The notes beneath the pieces were generated by a model. The model searched no databases. It was not told the DNA's origin and worked only from the letters and a program-made list of their open reading frames with translations. A stretch of DNA of 64,000 nucleotides, from assembly GCA_023386955.1 (NCBI GenBank), contig JAEWIS010000038.1, forward strand, positions 310,001-374,000. The letters run 5' to 3'. The DNA comes from Bacillota bacterium. Lineage in GTDB: Bacteria > Bacillota > Bacilli > Paenibacillales > NBRC-103111. Position 1 is the stretch's first letter. Each line of letters opens with the position of its first letter. The position numbers were made by a program, and so were the translations under genes. Below, one piece after another: positions 16,935 to 26,152 of the stretch.

Positions 16935-17426
16935 CTAGATGCTTGGATCGTAAGTTCCCGACAGGCGGGAGGAGTCGTCCATGTCCTGGTCTGCAATTCC
17001 GTTGCGGTTGCTCTTCAGCATGCTTTGGATTTTCTCCACCACCTGCGGGGCGGAATCGATCAGACGCTCATAAATGTGGGTTTGGTTGTCCAGCGGCACT
17101 ACCTTCACACCCAGCTTGTTAACCACAAGGAAGGCGATGGGAGTGATGGACACACCGCCGCCGCTGCCGCCGCCGAAGGGGAGCATCACCGTGGCGTTGT
17201 TGGCGTCGTTGCCGTTTTGCTGGCCGCCGCTGCCCGACGATTCCTCCATGTCCCCGTAGAATTCACTGCCTCCTGCTGCAAACCCGAAGCCGACCTTGGA
17301 GATGGGCATAATGACGCTGCCGTCCGGGGTTTCCACCGGGTCCCCAACAATCGTATTGACGTCAACCATTTCCTTGATATTTTCCATGGCTACTTTCATT
17401 AAACCCTGAATCGGATGCTCGGCCAT
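16935..17426 (-). CDS. ytfJ: Sporulation/germination protein YtfJ (GerW family)
   Basis: 163 aa, GerW/YtfJ family: HPIQGLMKVAMENIKEMVDV at the N-terminus, then VGDPVETPDGSVIMPISKVGFGFAAGG (about 27-53), a low-complexity Gly/Asn/Ser linker (about 60-90), and ITPIAFLVVN (about 95-104). Required for proper germination in Bacillus. The gene follows the DUF2953 gene, as ytfI-ytfJ does in B. subtilis. Good GGAGG site before the ATG. Terminated at 16783. Confidence 0.9.
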   Translation of the reverse strand: MAEHPIQGLMKVAMENIKEMVDVNTIVGDPVETPDGSVIMPISKVGFGFAAGGSEFYGDMEESSGSGGQQNGNDANNATVMLPFGGGSGGGVSITPIAFLVVNKLGVKVVPLDNQTHIYERLIDSAPQVVEKIQSMLKSNRNGIADQDMDDSSRLSGTYDPSI

Positions 17427-17522
17427 GCAGTTTTCCTCCTTCTCATGCGTAAACGCATTATTGACAATCCATCAGAACTAGCATTTCCGATCCCTGCAGG
17501 TTGTATGTAACCTTCGCCCGAC

Positions 17523-18203
17523 TCAAGGGGATTTGGACAATATCTTCTGCCAGGCCTTGAAGCTGCCCCTGTTCTTGAAGGCCCGCACCACAAACAGCAC
17601 CAGCGAAGCGCAAGCCTGGTCGAACCGCATCTGCCCCTTCCACGTCAGCTCTGTAGTAAACACAGTCTGCCTGTAATCCGGGATAACCTGAATGTCCGGA
17701 TTGCCACAGCGCTTGATATGGGTAAACATGAAGGTTAATAGTGAGGATTTGAGGGTCCAGACAATGCCCGTGGTGATGGCGGTCTCCGGCGCATCCCCAA
17801 GCCCGATCCGTGTGGACCATTTGAGTTGGGTGCAGGTAACCTTGGACATGGTATCGTACAGCCAATCCCGCATGTGATAAGTGGCTTCCACGAAAATTTT
17901 GGCCTTCTTGAAATACAGGAGCACCTTGTCCTTATTGATCTCTGCCGTGCCCTCTCCCAGAAGCTTGTCCCCCCGCTCATTCACATGTTCCTCCTTGAGC
18001 ACCACGCCCTTCTTAAACCCCTTAAAGGCAATAACCGGCACCTCAAACCGGTACTGGATCAGGCCATACACAGCCTTGCAATAAATATAGAGCCGGTCGT
18101 TATCCTTAACCCGGGAATAGAACAATTCAAAGGATACCTTGCTGACCAGCAGCGCAATTGCCACAGCGGCGCCACAGGCAAGCATCCACCCCCACCATGT
18201 CAT
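17523..18203 (-). CDS. ytfI: DUF2953 protein (YtfI-like)
   Basis: 226 aa, one N-terminal membrane helix (about 4-26) then the DUF2953 domain, with IGLGDAPETAITTGIVWTLK (about 131-150) and IQVIPDYRQTVFTTELTWKG (about 173-192) as family landmarks. Function unknown. The consistent pairing with ytfJ suggests a sporulation or envelope role. AAGGGGG upstream of ATG 18203; 96 nt before ytfJ. Confidence 0.85.
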   Translation of the reverse strand: MTWWGWMLACGAAVAIALLVSKVSFELFYSRVKDNDRLYIYCKAVYGLIQYRFEVPVIAFKGFKKGVVLKEEHVNERGDKLLGEGTAEINKDKVLLYFKKAKIFVEATYHMRDWLYDTMSKVTCTQLKWSTRIGLGDAPETAITTGIVWTLKSSLLTFMFTHIKRCGNPDIQVIPDYRQTVFTTELTWKGQMRFDQACASLVLFVVRAFKNRGSFKAWQKILSKSP

Positions 18204-18299
18204 GCATAAGGCCCCCTTTTATCCAAAAACCCCCCAAAAGTGATGAAATGCTCTGAAGCGAAATCCGAGTACCTTTGGATAAGCCCCCATAAAAACAAA

Positions 18300-18362
18300 C
18301 AAAAAAAGCTCCGACCGGGCTTTCATACCGCAATTGGCATGAAAACCGTCAATCGGAACTTA
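18300..18362 (-). terminator. Terminator after scpB
   Basis: Minus-strand imperfect hairpin (TTCCGATTGACGG...GCCCGGTCGGAGC) followed by seven T at 18307-18301. It ends the ribDE-BA-H-scpAB transcription unit before ytfI. Confidence 0.75.
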
Positions 18363-18392
18363 TTGTATCCTGATGGACCGAAGGGCATTCGC

Positions 18393-18998
18393 CTATTCCG
18401 GGTCCAGTTCATCAATCGTCATCTGCTTTGCTTCCAGCCTGCCGAACAGCAGCTGGGTTTCCTCTTCCAAATCAATTTCATGCTCAAATTTGGAGGAGTC
18501 CGGTAAATCCTGTAAACCCTTCAACGCAAAATAGTCCAGAAAAGATTTGGTCGTCCCGTACAGAATGGGTCTGCCCACCGCTTCGGCACGTCCTTTTTCC
18601 TCGATCAGATCCTTGGCTACCAGCGTCTGCAGGGCCCGGTCGCATTTGACTCCCCGGATTTCTTCAATTTCCACCCGGGTAATGGGCTGCTTATAGGCCA
18701 CTATGGACAGGGTTTCCAAAGCGGCCTGGGACAATGCCGCCCGCGTAGGCGACGATGCCAGCCGTTCCAGATAGGGTGCATGCGCAGGGAGTGTCGTCAG
18801 TTGGAGAGCACCGGCAATCTCCACAATCTGAATGCCTCTCCCCTTCTTCTTCAGCTCCGCCTTCAGTTCCTCCACCAGCGATGCGGTGAACTTCACATCC
18901 AGCTCCAGCACTTCGGCCAGCTGCTTCACTTCGAGCCCTTCATCCCCTGCGGCGAACAGCAGCCCCTCAATAATCGACTTCAATTTGGGCAACTGCAT
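18393..18998 (-). CDS. scpB: Segregation and condensation protein B
   Basis: 201 aa, ScpB: two winged-helix domains (about 5-85 and 90-165), with SQAALETLSIVAYKQPITRVEIEEIRG (about 92-118) as the signature. It binds ScpA and the SMC heads to form the bacterial condensin. The gene overlaps the 3' end of scpA by 32 nt, indicating coupling. An acidic tail follows residue 170. Confidence 0.94.
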   Translation of the reverse strand: MQLPKLKSIIEGLLFAAGDEGLEVKQLAEVLELDVKFTASLVEELKAELKKKGRGIQIVEIAGALQLTTLPAHAPYLERLASSPTRAALSQAALETLSIVAYKQPITRVEIEEIRGVKCDRALQTLVAKDLIEEKGRAEAVGRPILYGTTKSFLDYFALKGLQDLPDSSKFEHEIDLEEETQLLFGRLEAKQMTIDELDPE

Positions 18999-19761
18999 CC
19001 CAGCTACCTTCCTCTCTTGCCTGAATCACAATATCCTCGAATAATTTATGCTGATAGCAAACAATGGTTTTCATCTTCATCAGCTCCAACAGCGCCAGGA
19101 AGGTCACCACAATCTCCTCCCGGCTGTTCTCCGGGGACAATAGCCGCGAGAACAGAAGCTTGCCGCCTGCCTCCTGAAGAATCTCCACTACCTGGGTGAT
19201 CCTGTCCTTCACGGAAATCTCATCCCGATGGATCATGGCTACCCGGTTGCGGCTAACCTGCTTCTTCAGCGCCTTGCGGAAGGCCAGGAGCAAATCGGTT
19301 AGATCCAACCCTTCAACTGGGTTCGTTGGAGCCTGATGGACGTAAGGAGTCAAATCCACTGCCTCCCGGGTGTAAATCAGATTGCGCTCCGTTTCCATTT
19401 CCCGGAGATGGTCGGCGATATCCTTATACTTGCGGTATTCAACCAGCTTCTGCACCAGCTCATCCCGCGGGTCGAAGCCGTCTTCTCCGTCCATCATCCA
19501 GTCCATATCATCGGGCAGCAGCTCCACCGGCGGCTTGGGAAGCAGCATTTTGCTTTTAATTGCCAGAAGTGTCGCGGCCATCACCAGAAACTCGCTGGTG
19601 ACCTCCAGCTCCAGCTCCTGCATGCCATCTAGAACCTCCAGATACTGGTCGGTGATTTCCTTGATGGGGATATTGTAAATATCCACCTCCGCCTTATCGA
19701 TGAGGTGCAGCAGCAGGTCCAGCGGGCCTTCGAAGGTTTCGAGCTTGAAGGTCACCTTCAT
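18967..19761 (-). CDS. scpA: Segregation and condensation protein A (kleisin)
   Basis: 264 aa, ScpA kleisin: N-terminal FEGPLDLLLHLIDKAEVDIYNIPI (about 9-32), central helical region, C-terminal winged helix (about 190-255). It bridges the SMC heads. AAGGAG upstream of ATG 19761; 18 nt downstream of ribH, so likely co-transcribed with the rib operon. Confidence 0.95.
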   Translation of the reverse strand: MKVTFKLETFEGPLDLLLHLIDKAEVDIYNIPIKEITDQYLEVLDGMQELELEVTSEFLVMAATLLAIKSKMLLPKPPVELLPDDMDWMMDGEDGFDPRDELVQKLVEYRKYKDIADHLREMETERNLIYTREAVDLTPYVHQAPTNPVEGLDLTDLLLAFRKALKKQVSRNRVAMIHRDEISVKDRITQVVEILQEAGGKLLFSRLLSPENSREEIVVTFLALLELMKMKTIVCYQHKLFEDIVIQAREEGSWDAVAQIEVDY

Positions 19762-19779
19762 GGGTCATTCGCTCCTTAC

Positions 19780-20253
19780 TTACGGCAGCTGCTTCAGCAG
19801 ATTGGCCATTTCAATTGCCGTTACCGCAGCATCCCAGCCTTTATTGCCGGCTTTGGTGCCTGCGCGCTCCACTGCCTGCTCGATGGAGTCGGTGGTCAAT
19901 ACGCCGAAAATAGTAGGGACTCCGGTCTTCATATTGATGGCCGCCACGCCCTTGGATACCTCTGCGCATACATAGTCAAAATGCGGTGTGGAGCCCCGGA
20001 TAACGGCGCCCAGGGTAATCACAGCGTCATACTTGCCGCTTTGGGCCATGCGCTGGGCTGCCAGAGGAATCTCGAAGGCGCCCGGTACCCATGCCACCTC
20101 CACTTCCTCATCCTTGGCGCCGTGGCGCTTCAGCCCGTCCAACGCTCCGCCCAGCAGCTTGGCAGTAATAAATTCATTGAACCGGCCGATGACGATTCCA
20201 TACCGCAGGCCTTCCGATACTAAATGTCCTTCATACGTGTGTCCCATATTCAT
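19780..20253 (-). CDS. ribH: 6,7-dimethyl-8-ribityllumazine synthase
   Basis: 157 aa. Condenses 5-amino-6-ribitylaminouracil with 3,4-dihydroxy-2-butanone 4-phosphate, the penultimate step to riboflavin; forms icosahedral capsids. Landmarks: RFNEFIT (about 24-30), [11 protein letters not shown] (about 55-65), [14 protein letters not shown] (about 82-95, with the catalytic His) and [14 protein letters not shown] (about 136-149). The ATG overlaps the ribBA stop (ATGA). Confidence 0.96.
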   Translation of the reverse strand: MNMGHTYEGHLVSEGLRYGIVIGRFNEFITAKLLGGALDGLKRHGAKDEEVEVAWVPGAFEIPLAAQRMAQSGKYDAVITLGAVIRGSTPHFDYVCAEVSKGVAAINMKTGVPTIFGVLTTDSIEQAVERAGTKAGNKGWDAAVTAIEMANLLKQLP

Positions 20254-21506
20254 CTCATCCTTTCGGTTTCCGTTGCAGCAGCGGCAGCTAAATCATCCTG
20301 AAACGAAAGCAGGTGTCCGAGCTTTTCCCGCTTGGTGTGCAGGTAGCGGGTGTTGTCGATGTTCTCTAGCATCTGCAACGCTACTCTTTCGACAACCTGC
20401 AGCCCGTATCCTTCCAATCCTTTAATTTTTCTTGGATTATTCGTCAACAATCTGATTTTTTCGACGCCCAGGTCCTTCAATATCTGTGCGCCGATCCCAT
20501 AATCCCGTAAATCCGCTCCAAAACCAAGCTGAAGATTGGCCTCTACCGTATCCATCCCCTGCTCCTGAAGCTTATACGCCCGCAGCTTGTTGATCAACCC
20601 GATCCCCCGGCCCTCCTGGCGCATGTACAGGAGAACGCCCGAGCCGTTCTCGTCAATCTGCTTCAATGCGGAAGCGAGCTGAGGACCACAGTCGCAGCGG
20701 TGGGAGTGGAACACGTCCCCGGTCAGACATTCGGAATGGACACGGACCAACACCGGCTCATCCGGATTGATGGTGCCCTTGACCAGCGCCACATGCTCCT
20801 TGTCATCCACCTCATTGGTATAGGCAACAGCGGTGAATTCACCGTAATCTGTGGGCAGCCGGACCTCCACCTCACGTTTGATCAGGTTTTCCTTTTCGTT
20901 GCGGTAGTGGATCAAATCCTGGATGGAGATCAGCTTCAGCTGATGCTTCTGCGCGAAGATCTGCAGATCAGGAAGCCGGGCCATGGTGCCATCCTCCTTG
21001 ACCACCTCGCAGATTACGGCAGCTGGATAAGAGCCGCACATCCGTGCCAAGTCAATGGCCGCCTCCGTATGGCCCGCGCGGCGCAGGACCCCCCCTTTTT
21101 TGGCGATAAGCGGGAAGATATGGCCGGGACGGCGAAAATTCTGGGGACGGGAGGACGGATCAATAAGTCCCTTTACGGTCCGGGACCGTTCAAAGGCCGA
21201 AATGCCGGTGGTGGTATCCGTATGGTCCACAGAAATGGTAAAGGCTGTGCCGTGATAATCCGTATTGTGGTGGACCATCAAATCCAGCTGCAGCTCCCGG
21301 GCCCGTTCCTCCGTAATGGGCACACAGACCAGACCTCTGGCCTCGCGGATCATAAAATTGATTACCTCCGGCGTTGCCTTATCCGCCAGCACAATAAGAT
21401 CCCCCTCATTCTCCCGGTCCTCGTCGTCCACCACCAGAACCGGCTTGCCCAGCATCAGGTCATAGATCGCTTCCTCAATGCTATCCAGCGTCTTTTTCTC
21501 TTCCAT
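20250..21506 (-). CDS. ribBA: Bifunctional 3,4-dihydroxy-2-butanone 4-phosphate synthase / GTP cyclohydrolase II
   Basis: 418 aa. N-terminal RibB domain (about 1-205; [12 protein letters not shown] at the active site, [10 protein letters not shown]) makes the four-carbon precursor from ribulose 5-phosphate. The C-terminal RibA domain (about 206-400) has zinc ligands in [16 protein letters not shown] and converts GTP to the pyrimidine precursor. I chose ATG 21506, 8 nt after GGGAG; earlier in-frame GTG and ATG sit inside the ribosome site. It overlaps ribH. Confidence 0.96.
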   Translation of the reverse strand: MEEKKTLDSIEEAIYDLMLGKPVLVVDDEDRENEGDLIVLADKATPEVINFMIREARGLVCVPITEERARELQLDLMVHHNTDYHGTAFTISVDHTDTTTGISAFERSRTVKGLIDPSSRPQNFRRPGHIFPLIAKKGGVLRRAGHTEAAIDLARMCGSYPAAVICEVVKEDGTMARLPDLQIFAQKHQLKLISIQDLIHYRNEKENLIKREVEVRLPTDYGEFTAVAYTNEVDDKEHVALVKGTINPDEPVLVRVHSECLTGDVFHSHRCDCGPQLASALKQIDENGSGVLLYMRQEGRGIGLINKLRAYKLQEQGMDTVEANLQLGFGADLRDYGIGAQILKDLGVEKIRLLTNNPRKIKGLEGYGLQVVERVALQMLENIDNTRYLHTKREKLGHLLSFQDDLAAAAATETERMR

Positions 21507-21572
21507 CTCCATCACTCCCTATAGTTATTGAGCTGCGCTTCACTTTTGGTGGATTATTAATCGGGGGGTTCC

Positions 21573-22247
21573 CTACAAATAGCCGTTTTCCGCCAAAAAC
21601 GCTTCGGTCAAACCTCCGCTTTTCCGTCCGCGGCCTGTCCCCGGCTGCTCCCCGCTTTGGAAGCTGAGAAGCCGCTCCACATATTTGCCCAGGATGTCCG
21701 CCTCCAGATTGACACGGTCCCCCGGTCCCTTCAGAGCCAGCACCGTCTCGGCCAAAGTATGAGGGATGATGGAGACGGCGAAGGTTTCATTGTCTGTACG
21801 AATCACCGTCAGGCTAATGCCGTCAATGGCAATGGAGCCGCGGGCCAGCACATACCGGAGCATGCTTTTGTCATCCGGCTCCAGGGTGAAGACCACCGCG
21901 TTCTCCTCGGGCTGCTGGCTTACAATCCGCCCGGAGGTGTCCACATGGCCCTGCACGATATGGCCGCCGAAGCGCTTCTGGGCGCCCATAGCCCGCTCCA
22001 GATTCACCGGATTGCCGGACCGGAGCTCACCGAGATTGGTCTGGCGGTAGGTTTCCGGCATCACATCCGCTGTGAAGGAATCACCGTCAAAAGCGACAAC
22101 GGTAAGGCACACACCATTCACAGCGATGCTGTCTCCTATGGCCACATCCTCAAGCACCCTGGACGCCTCCACCGTCAGCAGCATGGCCTGTCCTTGGCGG
22201 TAAACCCGGCGCATACGGCCCATTTCTTCTATAATTCCTGTAAACAT
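21573..22247 (-). CDS. ribE: Riboflavin synthase, alpha subunit
   Basis: 224 aa: two tandem lumazine-binding repeats starting MFTGIIEEMG and (about residue 98) FGGHIVQGHVD. Dismutates two lumazines to riboflavin and the ribityl uracil. A Gly/Arg-rich tail follows residue 200. ATG 22247 with GGATGGAG upstream, 20 nt after ribD. Confidence 0.95.
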   Translation of the reverse strand: MFTGIIEEMGRMRRVYRQGQAMLLTVEASRVLEDVAIGDSIAVNGVCLTVVAFDGDSFTADVMPETYRQTNLGELRSGNPVNLERAMGAQKRFGGHIVQGHVDTSGRIVSQQPEENAVVFTLEPDDKSMLRYVLARGSIAIDGISLTVIRTDNETFAVSIIPHTLAETVLALKGPGDRVNLEADILGKYVERLLSFQSGEQPGTGRGRKSGGLTEAFLAENGYL

Positions 22248-22267
22248 GGCGCTCCATCCTCTCTAGG

Positions 22268-23401
22268 TCATTCCGTTCCAGCCGGCTCTTCTTCAGCCTG
22301 TCCGTAGCGGGGATAACCACTGATGCACACATCCTGGCCCATCTGCTCCACCTTCAACCGGTCCAGAACTATGGCATCTCCCATTTTTTCAAAACCGGCA
22401 AAGTCAAAGTTACCAGGTGCACCCGCTCCCCCGATAATTTTCGGGGCGAAAAACAATACGCATTTATGGATCAGCCGAGCCTCCAGCATGGACCCATTCA
22501 GCTTGCCGCCACCTTCCAGCAGCACAGAGGCGATCTCCCGTTCACCCAGCAGCCGCATGGCCTCCTCCAGATCCACATGAGGCCCGAAGCCGGTAAGCAG
22601 CACCCGGTGTCCTCTATCCTCCAGCCGTTTAATTTTGTCTGGAGGGGCTTGGTATGTACTGAGTAGGATAGCACCGGGACGCTCCAGCAGGCGGGCATCC
22701 TCGGGAATCCGAAGCATCGAATCCACAATGACCGGAACCGGATCCAGGCCTGGAACATCAAGTCTGGTGGTCAGAGAAGGGTCATCCGCGATCACCGTTT
22801 GGATGCCCACCATAATTCCCTGATGGCGGTGCCGCAGCGTATGCACATATTCCCTTGCTGCTTCTCCTGTCACCCACCGGCTGTCACCCGTCCGGCTGGC
22901 AATCCGTCCGTCCAGGGTACTGGCTGTTTTCAATGTGATAAAGGGAGTATGGTGCACAATATAATGGTTAAACGCCTCATTTTGCTGTGTGGCTTCCTGC
23001 TCCAGGATACCTGCCTCAACCTCTATCCCCGCCCCCTCCAGCATGGCCAGCCCGTTACCGGAAACCAACGGGTTAGGGTCCTTGGCAGCGGCTACTACCC
23101 GGATGACACCTGCCTCGATCAGCCGTTTAGCACAGGGAGGTGTTTTGCCGTAATGGCTGCATGGCTCCAAGGTCACGTAAGCTGTTGCACCGGCCGCTTC
23201 ACCGCCTGCCATCCGAAGGGCGTGGATTTCTGCATGGTCCCCGCCCCGGCGGAGATGGGCGCCCATGCCGAGAATACGTCCATCCTTAACGATGACACAG
23301 CCTACCACAGGATTAATCCCCGTTTGCCCTGCCGCTCCGGCAGCCAGCTGCAGCGCCAGCCGCATATACCATTCATCATTCATCACGTCCTGGGGGTTCA
23401 T
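22268..23401 (-). CDS. ribD: Bifunctional diaminohydroxyphosphoribosylaminopyrimidine deaminase / reductase
   Basis: 377 aa: N-terminal zinc deaminase (HAEIHAL about 53-59, CSHYGKTPPC about 82-91) and C-terminal NADPH reductase (TLDGRIAS about 163-170, ASVLLEGGGKLNGSML about 288-303). Performs the second and third steps of the pyrimidine branch of riboflavin synthesis. AAGGAGGGGG upstream of the ATG. First gene behind the FMN riboswitch. Confidence 0.96.
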   Translation of the reverse strand: MNPQDVMNDEWYMRLALQLAAGAAGQTGINPVVGCVIVKDGRILGMGAHLRRGGDHAEIHALRMAGGEAAGATAYVTLEPCSHYGKTPPCAKRLIEAGVIRVVAAAKDPNPLVSGNGLAMLEGAGIEVEAGILEQEATQQNEAFNHYIVHHTPFITLKTASTLDGRIASRTGDSRWVTGEAAREYVHTLRHRHQGIMVGIQTVIADDPSLTTRLDVPGLDPVPVIVDSMLRIPEDARLLERPGAILLSTYQAPPDKIKRLEDRGHRVLLTGFGPHVDLEEAMRLLGEREIASVLLEGGGKLNGSMLEARLIHKCVLFFAPKIIGGAGAPGNFDFAGFEKMGDAIVLDRLKVEQMGQDVCISGYPRYGQAEEEPAGTE

Positions 23402-23427
23402 GCTTCCCCCTCCTTATCCGCAAAATC

Positions 23428-23459
23428 AAAAAAACCCTTCTCCACAAAATGGAAAGGGG
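23428..23459 (-). terminator. Conditional terminator of the FMN riboswitch
   Basis: Minus-strand hairpin CCCTTTCCA - TTTTG - TGGAGAAGGG followed by seven T, between the FMN aptamer and the ribD ribosome site. FMN binding is expected to favour this hairpin. Confidence 0.8.
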
Positions 23460-23561
23460 ACAGTTTAGAGGTCCGTAGCGGCGCATACCGAATAGAGCTG
23501 TTTCCTTTTGACATGTGAAAAAAGGAACTTGCCTATGTGAATAAAACGCAGATACGAAAAT

Positions 23562-23752
23562 CACTTTCTCCCATCCAGACTATACTGTCGGTCTTGGAGT
23601 TGCACCAAGTCCTCCGATGAACAGCGCCAGAGGCGCCGGGCAAAGAGCCAGCTTCACCGGGTCACGGACTGACCGCAAGGGTGCAGGAGTGCGCTTGTGC
23701 GCCACTCCGCCTTACGGATCACCGCCGGTAGGGAATTTCACCCTGCCCCGAA
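23562..23752 (-). promoter_or_regulatory. FMN riboswitch (RFN element) of the rib operon
   Basis: Reading the minus strand, the conserved RFN blocks appear in order: TTCGGGGCAGGGTGAAATTC (23752 downward), CCCTACCGGCGGTGAT, GGTCAGTCCGTGACCCGGTG, a GGACTTGGTGCAACTCC block and CAGTATAGTCTGGATGGGAG near 23565. It senses FMN and represses ribDE-BA-H. The aptamer lies 160 nt upstream of ribD with a terminator between them. Confidence 0.97.
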
Positions 23753-23790
23753 AGTAACTTCGATATGAAATTATCATGCTATTGCCATGA

Positions 23791-23819
23791 AGTGTATCAT
23801 CCCGCTGCTGAATTTGCAA
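23791..23819 (-). promoter_or_regulatory. Sigma-A promoter of the rib operon
   Basis: Minus strand TTGCAA (23819-23814), 17-nt spacer, TACACT (23796-23791). The expected start near 23785 is about 30 nt before the RFN aptamer. Confidence 0.65.
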
Positions 23820-23830
23820 GAGAGTAACGG

Positions 23831-25165
23831 TTACGCCCCGATCTCCTCCACCTGCTCCTCGTTTCCGGTAATCACCTTGTGGACCAGAAGACGGGCAATG
23901 CGGAGATTATCGGTTTCTTCTATTATAAATTCCACATTCTCATAGAGGATCTTATCGTTCTTCCGCGGCGGAATTTCCATCTGGGAATACACCCATCCAC
24001 CGATGGTATCGTACTCCTCCGTACTGATATCCGTTCCGAAGAAATCGTTAAATTCGGAGATAAGCAGCAGTCCGTCAACCGAATACACCTGGTTATCCCG
24101 GGCTTCAATACTGGGACGCTCCTCATCGAATTCGTCCTGGATCTCACCGACAATTTCTTCAAGAATGTCCTCGACGGTGACCAGACCGGCCGTACCGCCG
24201 TATTCATCAATCAAGAGGGCCATCTGGTGCTTCTTACGCTGCAGGTTTGCTAACAGCGTGCTGATGGACATGCTCTCCGGCACAGTGGCCAAGGGTCTCA
24301 GCACACTGCGGATATCCCGGATGCGGTCCCGCGGGTTGAACAAATCCTTAATATGAATGTACCCAATAATATTATCCTTGTCAGGGTCACAAACAGGATA
24401 GCGGGTCCGCATCTCCTGAATTGCGATCTCGATGTTATCCTCGATGGACAGGTTGGCGTACAAACACACCATTTCCGTCCGCGGGATCATAATTTCTCTG
24501 GCTGTGGTTTCACTGAATTCAAAGATGTTGTCCATCAGGGTCATTTCGGCCTTGTCGATAAGGCCGCTCTTGTGGCTCTCCTGCATCAGGAGACGGATTT
24601 CTTCCTCAGAGTGGGCGGTTTCGTGGCCATTGCCCGGCTCAATGCCGGATTTACGCAACATCCAGTTGGAAGCTCCGTTCAGAGACCAGATAAAAGGGTA
24701 CATCATTTTGTTGAAGACGTACACAGGGACGGCTGTCCACAACGTCACGGCTTCGGATTGCTGAATTGCGTAAAGCTTCGGGAATTGCTCACCCAATGTG
24801 ATATGAAAGGAAGTAACAATAGCAAATGCAATGATGAACGAAATCGTATGCGCCGCAGCCGCAGGCAGTCCCATCATATCGAACAGCGGCTCCAGGAGCC
24901 GTGAGATGGTCGGTTCACCCAGCCAACCGAGAATCAGTGAGGTCAGGGTTATACCCAACTGGCAGGCGGACAGGTAAGCGTTCAGGTTATGAAGGATCTT
25001 GTGGGAGATCTTCGCCCGGAAGTTCCCCTCCAAGGCAAGCGCCTCAATCCGGCTGGCCCGAACCTTCACATACGCAAACTCCGCTGCCACGAACAATCCG
25101 TTCAACAAAACAAACACCAATATCAAAACCAATTTCACCCACATAGGTAAAGGGTCTATGCCCAA
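23831..25165 (-). CDS. CNNM/CBS-domain membrane protein (hemolysin-family, CorC/HlyC-like)
   Basis: About 444 aa: CNNM membrane domain with four hydrophobic helices (first LVLILVFVLLNGLFVAAEFA), a CBS pair (about 195-320, IMIPRTEMVCLYANLS opening it) and a C-terminal CorC_HlyC domain (about 340-425). Family members are implicated in Mg2+/cation efflux; the hemolysin name is historical. Start uncertain: I prefer TTG 25165 with TAGGAG 5 nt upstream. GTG 25204 lies inside AAAGGAGGTG, and ATG 25144 has no site. The unit stands alone. Confidence 0.85.
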   Translation of the reverse strand: MGIDPLPMWVKLVLILVFVLLNGLFVAAEFAYVKVRASRIEALALEGNFRAKISHKILHNLNAYLSACQLGITLTSLILGWLGEPTISRLLEPLFDMMGLPAAAAHTISFIIAFAIVTSFHITLGEQFPKLYAIQQSEAVTLWTAVPVYVFNKMMYPFIWSLNGASNWMLRKSGIEPGNGHETAHSEEEIRLLMQESHKSGLIDKAEMTLMDNIFEFSETTAREIMIPRTEMVCLYANLSIEDNIEIAIQEMRTRYPVCDPDKDNIIGYIHIKDLFNPRDRIRDIRSVLRPLATVPESMSISTLLANLQRKKHQMALLIDEYGGTAGLVTVEDILEEIVGEIQDEFDEERPSIEARDNQVYSVDGLLLISEFNDFFGTDISTEEYDTIGGWVYSQMEIPPRKNDKILYENVEFIIEETDNLRIARLLVHKVITGNEEQVEEIGA

Positions 25166-25433
25166 TTTAGCTCCTAACCGTCCAGGGGACCGGCTAGGAT
25201 ACACCTCCTTTATAAGTTCAAAATGGATACATATTAAAACTATATACGTTTTTTGTGTCCATCGTCAAACCGTGAAAATTCCACTGATTCACGCCTTCTC
25301 CTTGCCACAGGCTGAGAAACGGCTGATTGTTTCATAAAAAGCGCTCTAAAGGCGTCTTTTCCTCAATCTTGAGGGTTTTCGGGGGAATTTCATAAAAAAA
25401 TCTGATAAATCAATTTTGCCCGCCATTCCTTGA

Positions 25434-26150
25434 TCAGACGGATGGGCTGAATTTATAGCCGATGCCCCTGATATTATGGATAAATTTCGGAGATGAGGGC
25501 AGCGGCTCAATTTTTTTGCGGAGGCTGCTGATATGCACCAAAACGGTTCGGGTATCCGAATTGCTTTCGGCTCCCCATACCCGATGATACAACTGCTCGG
25601 TGGTGAATACCTGGTTAGGATTTTGCGCCATAAAAAACAACAGCTGAATCTCCTTAGCCGACAAGGGGACCGGCACTTGGTCCAACCGCACCGCATAATT
25701 TTTGAGATCGATGGTCATTTCGCCAAAATGAAGCACATCCGCAATTTCCTTCACCGCCGGCTGGGCCAGAAAACGGTTGAAAATCGGCGCGCGGCGCAGA
25801 TTTGCCTGGACCCGGGCCAGCACCACCGCGGGGTCAAAGGGCTTTACAATATAGTCGTCACCGCCGATTTCCAGACCGTTCACCACATCCTCCGAGTCAT
25901 TCCGGCAGCTGATAAAAATAACAGGCACATTGGATATCTTGCGGATTTCGCGGCATACGCCGAACCCGTCGATCAGCGGCAAATTTATATCCAGCAGAAC
26001 CAGCTCCGGAAGCTCTTTTTCGAATACCCGCAGTGCCTCCAGACCATTCTCTGCAACAAAGACTTGAAAGCCGTGCTTTTTCAGATACAGCGTTATGAGA
26101 TCTCTGATTTCCTGGTCATCCTCTGCAACCAGCAACTTCTCCGAAGTCAC
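25434..26150 (-). CDS. OmpR-family response regulator
   Basis: 238 aa: receiver with E10-DD acidic pocket, phosphoacceptor D54 (LVLLDINLPL), KPFDP loop (about 104-108), then a winged-helix output domain (about 135-235). The start is GTG 26150. It follows the histidine kinase at 26153 with 2 nt between, so the two are a cognate pair. Target genes are unknown; no gene in the immediate surroundings is an obvious target. Confidence 0.9.
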   Translation of the reverse strand: MTSEKLLVAEDDQEIRDLITLYLKKHGFQVFVAENGLEALRVFEKELPELVLLDINLPLIDGFGVCREIRKISNVPVIFISCRNDSEDVVNGLEIGGDDYIVKPFDPAVVLARVQANLRRAPIFNRFLAQPAVKEIADVLHFGEMTIDLKNYAVRLDQVPVPLSAKEIQLLFFMAQNPNQVFTTEQLYHRVWGAESNSDTRTVLVHISSLRKKIEPLPSSPKFIHNIRGIGYKFSPSV

Positions 26151-26152
26151 GT

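Noticed and set aside
20700..21524. 274-codon plus-strand frame
   Set aside because: Antisense to ribBA, whose motifs are unmistakable.
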